A stretch of DNA of 6,580 bases, taken from contig JASLVT010000077.1 of NCBI GenBank assembly GCA_030741175.1, positions 1 to 6,580 on the forward strand, written 5' to 3'. Below are positions 1 through 6,062 of the stretch, in pieces (the stretch's first letter is position 1; each line of letters opens with the position of its first letter). The position numbers and the translations under genes are program-made. Origin of the DNA: Porticoccaceae bacterium. GTDB lineage: Bacteria; Pseudomonadota; Gammaproteobacteria; Pseudomonadales; Porticoccaceae. Below the pieces are notes generated by a model. It was given only the letters and a program-made list of their open reading frames with translations, was not told where the DNA came from and searched no databases.

Positions 1-1
1 T

Positions 2-103
2 GAGCTATGGTCAGGCAATGAAAGTGCCGGCCTCGTGCACCGTTCGCCCGCTCTAAAAATAGGTGAGCGTCGATTGCTTTTAACACTGGATTTTAGTGAC
101 TGA
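2..103 (+). CDS. C-terminal end of a probable DUF1826 protein (partial, 5' end outside window)
   Basis: An open frame enters from the left edge, reads 33 codons and stops at TGA 101-103. The visible peptide includes GLVHRSP, then GERRLLLTLDF shortly before the stop. From memory, this matches the conserved C-terminal end of DUF1826 proteins (HRSP, then an Arg-Leu-rich strand ending in Leu-Asp). The function of DUF1826 is unknown. Some members are said to sit near zinc-homeostasis genes such as COG0523 GTPases, but nothing in this window tests that. The gene converges on the DUF4399 gene, and its stop codon lies inside a hairpin that may end transcription. With only 33 residues the family call is tentative. 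The alternative plus frame, stopping at 54-56, gives a peptide I do not recognise. Confidence 0.5.
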   Translation, partial: ELWSGNESAGLVHRSPALKIGERRLLLTLDFSD

Positions 104-119
104 TTTTCACATCAGTCAC
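96..119. terminator. Hairpin between convergent genes, possible terminator
   Basis: GTGACTGAT (96-104) and ATCAGTCAC (111-119) form a perfect 9-bp stem with a 6-nt loop. The stop codon of the upstream gene (101-103) lies in the left arm. The T-tract is poor on both strands (a short TTTT about 8 nt downstream on plus), so this is not a textbook intrinsic terminator. Its place between two convergent genes makes transcription ending or 3'-end protection the likeliest role. Confidence 0.5.
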
Positions 120-191
120 GGATGAAGTTTTGATCTAATCTGCGGGCTTGTCTTGATGTAGCTATCAGTTGCTGTGGTTGTCACAATACGG

Positions 192-629
192 CTATTCCAC
201 AACGATAGTGATCTTTTCAGACATCACCGGACGGCTATGCGGAACATGAGCATAGTTACCTAGCAGCAGTTGCAAACTGTGGTTGCCGGGGCTTAATTCG
301 ATTGTGGTCTCAGTTTGACCTTTGCCGAAATGAATCACCTGATCAGAGGCGGGTAGAGGCATATCCAATGCTGGCAGCTTGTCCATATCCACCAGCAAAT
401 GGTGATGCCCGCTGTTGGGTTGGTTATCGCCCGCGGGGGCTATAGTCAGATTTTCGCTACCAAAGACGATTGTCACTGGTGATGAGACGCGAGCCTGATC
501 CTTGGGTGACGCAATCCATACCTGCGCATCATCTGTAATGTTGGAGCTGAAAGTTGACTCTGCCTGCGATAAGCCAGACAACATCGTTATACTTATATAA
601 GTAACCGCTAATACTGTTATTCGCCACAT
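192..629 (-). CDS. Exported DUF4399 domain protein with histidine cluster
   Basis: This encodes a small secreted, probably periplasmic, protein of 145 residues. The ATG at 629-627 is chosen over the in-frame ATG at 653-651 because GGAGAG (641-636) lies 6 nt before it; the longer form would add eight polar residues ahead of the signal peptide and has no ribosome site. Residues 1-23 are a signal peptide with a hydrophobic core ending in SQA, with likely cleavage before Glu24. Residues 38-145 match the DUF4399 pattern: a SPKD motif (41-44), an APAG segment, GHHHLLVD (74-81), an IHFGKGQTE segment (99-107), a PGNHSLQL strand (114-121) and HVPH (128-131), ending in a beta strand. The biochemical role of DUF4399 is unknown. 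The conserved histidines suggest metal binding, which is inference. It is transcribed away from the receptor gene and converges on the gene at the left edge. Confidence 0.85.
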   Translation of the reverse strand: MWRITVLAVTYISITMLSGLSQAESTFSSNITDDAQVWIASPKDQARVSSPVTIVFGSENLTIAPAGDNQPNSGHHHLLVDMDKLPALDMPLPASDQVIHFGKGQTETTIELSPGNHSLQLLLGNYAHVPHSRPVMSEKITIVVE

Positions 630-635
630 AGGGTT

Positions 636-641
636 CTCTCC
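636..641 (-). promoter_or_regulatory. Ribosome binding site that sets the DUF4399 start
   Basis: On the minus strand GGAGAG ends 6 nt before the ATG at 629-627. The upstream in-frame ATG at 653-651 has no comparable site, so the shorter protein is preferred. Confidence 0.75.
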
Positions 642-650
642 AGATAATTC

Positions 651-690
651 CATTGCTTGATCATTGCGACTTTAGCTCTTAAAAGCAATG
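651..690. repeat. CATTGC direct and inverted repeats upstream of the DUF4399 gene
   Basis: CATTGCTT (651-658) has an exact inverted partner AAGCAATG (683-690). A second direct copy of CATTGC starts at 662, 11 bp after the first, about one helical turn. The cluster lies just upstream of the DUF4399 ribosome site, where its promoter should be. It could be an operator. No known regulator motif is recognised, and chance is possible for units this short. Confidence 0.3.
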
Positions 691-727
691 CCAAAAGCAC
701 AAAAAGCCTGCGCTAATAAGGCGTAAA

Positions 728-765
728 CAACGCTGCTCTCGCGTTGCTGATCTATTCAAATCAGC
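728..765. repeat. Two adjoining 6-bp inverted repeats
   Basis: CAACGC (728-733) pairs with GCGTTG (741-746) across a 7-nt loop. GCTGAT (746-751) pairs with ATCAGC (760-765) across an 8-nt loop. Both are perfect and share base 746. They lie 150-190 bp upstream of the receptor start and could be regulator sites. The arms are short, so the support is weak. Confidence 0.3.
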
Positions 766-859
766 TCTTGTTTATATTGCATTCGTTGCCCAGCGTAATT
801 ATCTCAAAATTTTTCTCAGATGGGGGGGCGGATGTTACCCCCTATGCCGTCTTAATCGG

Positions 860-876
860 GTGCGTAAAAAGCGCAC
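860..876. promoter_or_regulatory. Short hairpin or operator-like palindrome in the receptor leader
   Basis: GTGCG (860-864) and CGCAC (872-876) pair perfectly. A T-G pair can extend the stem and leave a loop of five A. The centre lies about 50 bp before the receptor ATG, a place suited either to a repressor site or to a structure in the mRNA leader. The sequence does not match a sugar-regulator motif I know. Confidence 0.35.
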
Positions 877-907
877 ATAACAATAATGTTTATATTTTCT
901 TACTTAC

Positions 908-912
908 GGGGA
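908..912 (+). promoter_or_regulatory. Ribosome binding site that sets the receptor start
   Basis: GGGGA ends 6 nt before the ATG at 919. The upstream in-frame ATG at 886 has no Shine-Dalgarno sequence and would put 11 extra residues before the signal peptide, so 919 is preferred. Confidence 0.75.
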
Positions 913-918
913 ACTAAT

Positions 919-3900
919 ATGTTTAGGAAGTCAAAACTTTCCTCCGCTATTCTCGCCGCTGCTGGAACATTGGCAGCGACTCAGGGTATAGCTGATGATG
1001 CTTCGATCGAAGAGGTTGTTGTTACCGGTATTCGCGGTAGCCTTGAGAGAGCAATGGATACAAAACGCGACGCCTCTGGTGTTGTTGATGCCATTTCTGC
1101 AGAAGATATCGGTAAATTCCCAGATACTAACCTAGCTGAATCGCTTCAGCGTATCTCAGGTGTATCGATTAACCGTGTTAACGGTGAAGGGTCTGAAGTA
1201 ACTGTTCGTGGTTTCGGCGGTGGCTTTAACCTAGTAACACTTAACGGCCGTCAAATGCCTTCTGCTAATGTTGGTACTATTACTGGTAACCCACTGGATC
1301 AAGGCGCTACTGGTAGCAGCCGTTCGTTTGATTTCTCAAACTTGGCGTCTGAGGGTGTGCGTGGCCTTCAGGTCTACAAAACAGGCCGTGCCGGCGTTGC
1401 GACAGGCGGTATCGGTGCAACAATTAACGTTGAAACTGTTAGACCTCTAGATTCAGCTGGTACTCAGGCGAGTATCGGTGTTAAAGCTGTAGATGATACC
1501 AGCGGCGACGATATCACTCCTGAAGTTAGTGGTCTGTACAGCTGGACTAATGATGACGCAACCTTTGGTATTTCTGTGTTTGGTAGTTTCCAAGAGCGTG
1601 ATTCAGGAAGCCGTCACTCAAGTGTTGAAGATTGGGAATTGGTTACTTGGGATGTCTCTAGTGCTGCTGCCCAAGCTTCTACCTATGGCGCTCTAGGTAT
1701 GTTAGACGTGCCTGCTAACGTTAATGTTGTCAATGCACCTAATCAGGGACAGTTGGTTTATCGTCCAACTAACCTTGGTCTTGGATTCAATGAAGACGAG
1801 CGTGAGCGTACCAACGGTTTATTAACTGTTCAATTTGCGCCTAATGATGAAATGACTTTCACAGCCGATGTTGCCTATGCTGAAAATGTTCAGGACTCAG
1901 TTTCATTGATCGACGGTCTATGGTTCGGTGGTAAGTTTGATTATGTTGAGTATGACGGCGACCCTGTAGTAGCGGCTCCGTTAGTGGTAGCTGAAGATGT
2001 TGAAGGTGGTAAAGACTTCTTCTTCCAGAACCTTGATATGGGCACTAAGGATACCCTTGAATCCATTGGCTTGAATCTTGATTGGAATGTTAGCGACCAG
2101 TTAAACCTCCGCTTTGATATTGCGTCTTCAGAAGCTGAGAGTGGCGGTAACGGTCCGCAAGGTAATAACGTACTGCGTATGAATGTTGCTGGTGCTACAG
2201 CAGGTTGGCAGGCAGTTGATTTTGGCCAGGAAGTTCCACAGGGTGTTGCTTCTATTGATGACACTAAAACATCAGGTACCGCAAATGGTATCTTTGATAT
2301 ACCGGACGTTGGTTCTCAGGTAACTCAGTTCACACAGTCTAACCAGCTTGCCAAGCTTGACCAGTTCTCTTTCGATGGAACATTTACTGTTTCCGATAAT
2401 GTCGAAGTGGATTTTGGTGTTGGTCTGATGAATACCGAGATGACTCAAACTCGTACAGCGGGCTCAAATAGCCTCGGTGGCTGGGGTGTTGACGCTCCTG
2501 GTGATATTCCAGAGGGTCTTGTTGAGCAGGTTAATACCCTGAGCAAGTTTGACTATCAAGGATCAGGTGTTGCTGGTGTTTCCCAGCCTGCAGGTGAGCC
2601 AGATCCAATCGCGCTAGGTTCTGTTTCTTGGCAAACTGATCCATTGACGCTGCTCAATGCTATTGCTGGAGACTACGGCTACGATCCCGCTAACATGCCT
2701 TCTAATGCCAGTGATCATAATATGGTTGAAGAAGATTCTGTATCTATCTACAGCCAAGTGAAATTAAATGGCGAAGTAGGTGGCATGCCAGTTGATGTGG
2801 TAGCCGGTTTACGCTGGGAAGAAACTGAAGTGACTTCAACATCTCAGCAGGCATTGCCAAGTGCTATGGTATGGGAGTCTAACAATGACTTCGCGTTTAC
2901 CCTAGGCACAGGTATTGAGTTGCTGACGGAAGATTACACCTACAGCTCATTGCTACCTAGCTTGGATATATCTGTAGATATCACTGATAGCCTGAAAGCA
3001 CGTGCGTCGTTCAGTAAGACCCTTGCACGTCCTGTTTACAGTGATATGTACACAGCTACAACAGTTGGTGTTCCAAGCCGTGCAACACACCTTGGCGGAC
3101 AGCCTCCAGCCAGTAAAGGTAATGCACAACTGGATCCACTGGAGTCTAACAACTTCGATCTATCGGTTGAGTACTACTACGGTGATGCAAATTACTTCTC
3201 TGTTGGCTACTTCCAAAAGAATGTTTCCAACTTTGTGGGTATTTCGCAGGTTGATTCGGCGTTGTTCGGTCTGAAAGATGCGACTGGCACTAATAGTACT
3301 GCCTTGTCTCAGGCAATTACTGAGTTGGAAGCTATAGGCGTTGGTGCAACTGAAGATACGCTTCATTCGATGGCCGCTATCATTCAGAACTTGAGTGATT
3401 TCGACGAGGCTACACCGGGTGCAGCTTATCAGGCGTCTCTAGCTGAAGAAGCTACTGAGCAGGCGTTCTTCGATAAAACCTTTGGTAAATACGATGTAAA
3501 CCCTGTTGCAACAGACCCTGATCTTCAGTTCGCTCTTAAGACTCCAACGAACTCTAAAGATGCTGAAATCTATGGTTTTGAGATTGCTTCTCAGCACTTC
3601 TTTGGTGAGACAGGTTTTGGTTACCAGTTCAACTACACCATGGTAGAAGGTGATATTGGTTTTGAAAATGGATCTGATCCAGGTCAAGACCAGTTTGCAC
3701 TGCCTGGCTTGAGTGACACGCTGAACCTTGTAGGTATTTACGAGAAAGATGGTTTATCTGCTCGTTTGGCTTACAACTGGCGTGATGACTTCCTGAACCG
3801 TGTAAACCGTCCAGCAAGTACTCGTAACCCTGAGTATGTCGACTCTGTTGAGCAGCTAGACTTGAACGTAAGCTATGAGTTCGACTCTGGTGTTACTCTG

Positions 3901-4023
3901 TCGTTGGATGCGATCAATCTGACAGGTGAGGGGCACCGTAAGTATGGTCGTAACAAGAACGCTACGTTCTTTGTCCAAGAACTTGATGCGCGCTACGTAC
4001 TATCTGCACGCTACACGTTCTAA
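919..4023 (+). CDS. TonB-dependent outer-membrane receptor (Caulobacter/Xanthomonas/Alteromonadales type)
   Basis: This encodes a 1034-residue outer-membrane transporter driven by TonB-ExbBD, which would bring a ligand into the periplasm. Residues 1-25 are a signal peptide (basic MFRKSK start, Ala-rich core, likely cut after GIA). EEVVVTG (31-37) is the TonB-box-like segment usual in this clade. The plug spans about 45-180, with SAEDIGKFPDTNLAESLQ (60-77), RISGVSINRV (78-87), VTVRGF (94-99) and VYKTGRAGVATGGIGATIN (152-170). The rest is a 22-strand-type barrel with an NLTGEGHRKYG segment near the end and a terminal Phe, the usual BamA-recognised barrel signature. The length suits the large receptors (TIGR01782-like) often linked to carbohydrate uptake. 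There is no STN domain, so FecI/FecR-type signalling is unlikely. The ligand cannot be told from sequence. The receptor is followed by tandem hairpins and then the SapC, cupin and halogenase genes, a grouping known from other uptake loci. Confidence 0.95.
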   Translation: MFRKSKLSSAILAAAGTLAATQGIADDASIEEVVVTGIRGSLERAMDTKRDASGVVDAISAEDIGKFPDTNLAESLQRISGVSINRVNGEGSEVTVRGFGGGFNLVTLNGRQMPSANVGTITGNPLDQGATGSSRSFDFSNLASEGVRGLQVYKTGRAGVATGGIGATINVETVRPLDSAGTQASIGVKAVDDTSGDDITPEVSGLYSWTNDDATFGISVFGSFQERDSGSRHSSVEDWELVTWDVSSAAAQASTYGALGMLDVPANVNVVNAPNQGQLVYRPTNLGLGFNEDERERTNGLLTVQFAPNDEMTFTADVAYAENVQDSVSLIDGLWFGGKFDYVEYDGDPVVAAPLVVAEDVEGGKDFFFQNLDMGTKDTLESIGLNLDWNVSDQLNLRFDIASSEAESGGNGPQGNNVLRMNVAGATAGWQAVDFGQEVPQGVASIDDTKTSGTANGIFDIPDVGSQVTQFTQSNQLAKLDQFSFDGTFTVSDNVEVDFGVGLMNTEMTQTRTAGSNSLGGWGVDAPGDIPEGLVEQVNTLSKFDYQGSGVAGVSQPAGEPDPIALGSVSWQTDPLTLLNAIAGDYGYDPANMPSNASDHNMVEEDSVSIYSQVKLNGEVGGMPVDVVAGLRWEETEVTSTSQQALPSAMVWESNNDFAFTLGTGIELLTEDYTYSSLLPSLDISVDITDSLKARASFSKTLARPVYSDMYTATTVGVPSRATHLGGQPPASKGNAQLDPLESNNFDLSVEYYYGDANYFSVGYFQKNVSNFVGISQVDSALFGLKDATGTNSTALSQAITELEAIGVGATEDTLHSMAAIIQNLSDFDEATPGAAYQASLAEEATEQAFFDKTFGKYDVNPVATDPDLQFALKTPTNSKDAEIYGFEIASQHFFGETGFGYQFNYTMVEGDIGFENGSDPGQDQFALPGLSDTLNLVGIYEKDGLSARLAYNWRDDFLNRVNRPASTRNPEYVDSVEQLDLNVSYEFDSGVTLSLDAINLTGEGHRKYGRNKNATFFVQELDARYVLSARYTF

Positions 4024-4033
4024 GCGGAGTGAC

Positions 4034-4071
4034 GTATTCTCCCCAGCAATGTTTGTCGCTGGGGAGAATAC
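4034..4071 (+). terminator. Perfect 14-bp hairpin just after the receptor gene (no T-tract)
   Basis: The arms at 4034-4047 and 4058-4071 are exact complements (GTATTCTCCCCAGC on the left) around a 10-nt loop, starting 10 nt after the receptor stop. No T-run follows, so it is not a classical terminator. It may protect the 3' end of the receptor mRNA after processing, or assist the terminator that follows. Confidence 0.65.
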
Positions 4072-4107
4072 ACTAAGTTCCAAGAAGTATTTTATATAGC
4101 AGTACCT

Positions 4108-4153
4108 ATAAGGCCTCCACGTAATTACTACCGGAGGCCTTATTTTATTATTA
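4108..4153 (+). terminator. Rho-independent terminator downstream of the receptor gene
   Basis: ATAAGGCCTCC (4108-4118) pairs perfectly with GGAGGCCTTAT (4133-4143) across a 14-nt loop, followed by a T-rich tail (TTATTTTATTATTA, 4140-4153). It should separate most receptor transcription from the SapC gene. Partial read-through would give high receptor and low enzyme expression from one promoter. Confidence 0.75.
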
Positions 4154-4159
4154 CAATAG

Positions 4160-4181
4160 CGGTTTATATTTAACCGTTTTT
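4160..4181 (+). terminator. Weak third hairpin with T5 tail before the SapC gene
   Basis: CGGTT (4160-4164) pairs with AACCG (4172-4176) across an A/T-rich 7-nt loop, followed directly by TTTTT (4177-4181). The stem is only 5 bp. It could be a weak terminator or attenuator, or an operator for the downstream genes, whose start lies 24 nt further on. Confidence 0.35.
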
Positions 4182-4195
4182 AGCGAAAGATGATT

Positions 4196-4200
4196 GGAAG
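4196..4200 (+). promoter_or_regulatory. Ribosome binding site that sets the SapC-family start
   Basis: GGAAG ends 5 nt before the ATG at 4206. The in-frame TTG at 4194 overlaps this site and has none of its own, so ATG 4206 is preferred. Confidence 0.65.
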
Positions 4201-4205
4201 ATGAT

Positions 4206-4937
4206 ATGAGTAACACTGTGCTCCTAAATAATGTCGAACACAAAGACCTAAAAGTTGATGCAAGTTTCAGTGCAGTCTATGGCGACAACGTGAACCGCGC
4301 GCTGGCTTTCCCTACAGAATTTGCCGATCTTCAAAAGGAATATCCGATATTATTTTATAAAGATTCCAAAACGGAGACATTTCAGGCTCATGTGATTTTA
4401 GGTCTCGAAAAGGATGAGAACCTGTTTTTGGGGGATGATGGCTGGCTAGGTGATTACGTACCCGCTATGTTGGCCCGCGGTCCTTTTATGATTGGCTTTC
4501 AAGAACGTGAGGTTGAAGGTAAAGCGATCAATGAGCCGGTTATTCATATTGATATGGACAACCCAAGGGTAGGAGCCGATAGCGGGCAACCATTATTTCT
4601 TGCCTACGGTGGTGACACTCCCTATTTGGAGAAGACTATGAAGACACTCCAAGTAATTCATAAGGGAGCTGGAATTAGTGATCGATTCTTCTCAATGCTT
4701 GAGGAGATGGAATTATTTGAACCAGTTAATATCGAGATCTCGCTTAGCAATATCGCCAATGTTAATCTGCGTGATTACTACACCATTAACAAAGATAAAT
4801 TAGCGCAGTTAGATGGGGGCAGTTTAGAAAAGCTAAATAAGGCCGGTATGTTGGGGCATGTATATTTTGCCCTGATATCTCTAGGTAATTTCAATAAACT
4901 GATTGCACTGAAAAGCAAAAAAATGGCAATTGCTTAG
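4206..4937 (+). CDS. SapC-family protein
   Basis: This encodes a 243-residue protein with no signal peptide or membrane segment, so it is probably cytoplasmic. It shows the SapC family layout. An N-terminal region (20-100) contains AFPTEFADLQKEYPILFYKD (34-53) and the LFLGDDGWLGDYVPAMLARGP region (73-93). A middle segment has IHIDMDNPRV (113-122) and a GQPLF motif. The C-terminal part has YYTINKDKLAQLDGGSLEKL (191-210) followed by GHVYFALISLGNFNKLIALK (217-236). The family is named after a Campylobacter gene tied to S-layer export, but members beside TonB receptors are soluble, and a secretion role should not be assumed. Their activity is unknown to me. A 32-bp gap leads to the cupin gene with no terminator between, so the two are probably co-transcribed. 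Family call firm, function unknown. Confidence 0.88.
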   Translation: MSNTVLLNNVEHKDLKVDASFSAVYGDNVNRALAFPTEFADLQKEYPILFYKDSKTETFQAHVILGLEKDENLFLGDDGWLGDYVPAMLARGPFMIGFQEREVEGKAINEPVIHIDMDNPRVGADSGQPLFLAYGGDTPYLEKTMKTLQVIHKGAGISDRFFSMLEEMELFEPVNIEISLSNIANVNLRDYYTINKDKLAQLDGGSLEKLNKAGMLGHVYFALISLGNFNKLIALKSKKMAIA

Positions 4938-4969
4938 GCTGATCGTGAACGAGGCGATATCTTTTAATC

Positions 4970-6001
4970 ATGAGTTATTCAAGCAGTCAGGTTCGTGTTC
5001 TAGAGGGTGTGCGGCCTGATCAAATTCCTTTTGACGAGCTGTTTTCTACCAATAAGCCGGTTATTTTGCGTGGCCTAGTGTCTGATTGGGCGCTCGTCAA
5101 AGAGGGACAGGTGTCGCCGAGTAGCGCTATGGATCTGTTGGAGAGTCAGTCTAATGGAAAACCAGTACGCGCATTTGTCGCGTCGCCCGAGGCTAAAGCG
5201 CGTTTTTTTTACAATGACAATGGCACAGGATTTAATTATCAAAGTAAGCTTCTGGATTTAGGGGAAGTATTTAATCAAATCCGGCAGAGCAAAGATGATC
5301 CAGACCGCTCATACTACTATATGAATTCGTTGACCTTGGATAACTGCTTTCCCGGTCTTCGCCAGCACAATGATTTAGTTTTTGATCATGAGATTTTCGC
5401 TGATAATAAACCATTATCCAAAGTTTGGGTGGGTACTGAGTCTATCGCTGCTGCACATTATGATGTGCCGAGTAATCTGGCTTGCTGCGTTGTAGGTGAC
5501 CGCCGTTTTACCCTATTCCCACCTGAGCAGATTCACAACCTTTACCCTGGACCCCTAGATCCAACGCCTGGCGGTCAGGCAGTCAGTATGGTCGATCTTC
5601 AAAATCCCGATTTCGAGCGATTCCCGCGTATTCGTCAGGCGCTTGATGCGGCGGTGGTAGTCGATTTGAAACCCGGAGATGCGGTGTACTATCCCAGTAT
5701 GTGGTGGCATCAGGTTGAAGCGCTATCGCCATTTAATATTATGATTAATTTTTGGTGGCTGACCGTGCCCGCGCATATGGGGAATCCTATGGATGTCGTT
5801 ATGCATGCCATGATGAGTCTTAGGGATCGCCCTGAAAGTGAAAAAAAAGCGTGGCGTGAGATATTTGACTATTACATATTTGGCTCGCCTGAAACTCCCC
5901 GGGAGCACCTTCCGTCGGCGATTCATGGTGCGCTGGGAGAATTGGATAACGATAAAATTCGACGCCTTAGAGCGTTAATCAAAGATAAGTTAAATCGTTA
6001 G
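4970..6001 (+). CDS. FIH-like cupin_8/JmjC-type Fe(II)/2-oxoglutarate-dependent oxygenase
   Basis: This encodes a 343-residue cytoplasmic protein of the cupin_8/JmjC fold, expected to hydroxylate a substrate using Fe(II), O2 and 2-oxoglutarate. An N-terminal helper region has PVILRGLVSDW (30-40). The core begins at VWVGTES (152-158). The iron triad is complete: His163 and Asp165 (HYD), and His247 in SMWWHQVE. Compared from memory with human factor-inhibiting HIF, His163/Asp165/His247 align with His199/Asp201/His279, Asn169 with Asn205, Asn260 with Asn294, and Arg178 takes the place of the 2-oxoglutarate-binding Lys214. Also shared are LFPPEQ (182-187) and NPDFERFP (212-219). The helical C-terminal tail (270-343) may dimerise, as in FIH. 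The start has a distant purine site (GAGG, 4951-4954, 15 nt away), and an in-frame stop at 4946-4948 rules out a longer form. The substrate is unknown; a protein, peptide or small molecule are all possible. Confidence 0.87.
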   Translation: MSYSSSQVRVLEGVRPDQIPFDELFSTNKPVILRGLVSDWALVKEGQVSPSSAMDLLESQSNGKPVRAFVASPEAKARFFYNDNGTGFNYQSKLLDLGEVFNQIRQSKDDPDRSYYYMNSLTLDNCFPGLRQHNDLVFDHEIFADNKPLSKVWVGTESIAAAHYDVPSNLACCVVGDRRFTLFPPEQIHNLYPGPLDPTPGGQAVSMVDLQNPDFERFPRIRQALDAAVVVDLKPGDAVYYPSMWWHQVEALSPFNIMINFWWLTVPAHMGNPMDVVMHAMMSLRDRPESEKKAWREIFDYYIFGSPETPREHLPSAIHGALGELDNDKIRRLRALIKDKLNR

Positions 6002-6048
6002 AAGTAATCTTTATAAGGATGCTAGCTAACACAGAGATAATAATTTTT

Positions 6049-6052
6049 GGAG
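6049..6052 (+). promoter_or_regulatory. Ribosome binding site of the halogenase gene
   Basis: GGAG lies 10 nt before the ATG at 6063. The nearer ATG at 6055 is out of frame and meets a stop at 6067-6069, so 6063 is taken as the start. Confidence 0.5.
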
Positions 6053-6062
6053 CGATGCGGTC

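Larger units (their letters stand above)
654..907. promoter_or_regulatory. Divergent intergenic region, presumed promoters of the DUF4399 and receptor genes
   Basis: No gene is seen here. The region separates two divergent genes and must hold the receptor promoter and probably the DUF4399 promoter. I find no convincing -35/-10 pair on either strand. The stretch nearest the receptor (about 875-905) is A/T-rich, as expected near a promoter or in a leader. Other visible elements are the CATTGC repeats, paired hairpins at 728-765, a run of seven G (822-828) followed by five C (838-842), and a hairpin at 860-876. Confidence 0.5.

Noticed and set aside
822..842. G7 tract and following C5 tract as a terminator or G-quadruplex
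   Set aside because: There is only one G-run, so no quadruplex, and no T-tract follows; kept only as part of the leader observations.
886..918. N-terminal extension of the receptor from the ATG at 886
   Set aside because: It has no ribosome site and would put 11 residues before a well-formed signal peptide; ATG 919 has GGGGA at good spacing.
1941..2264. 107-codon minus-strand frame inside the receptor gene, and similar frames at 3160-3366, 3439-3687 and 3629-3817
   Set aside because: All lie within the receptor gene, have low-complexity or unrecognisable products and no ribosome sites of note.
4206..4937. Naming this an S-layer secretion protein from the SapC label
   Set aside because: There is no membrane segment, signal peptide or S-layer gene nearby, so the historical name does not establish function.
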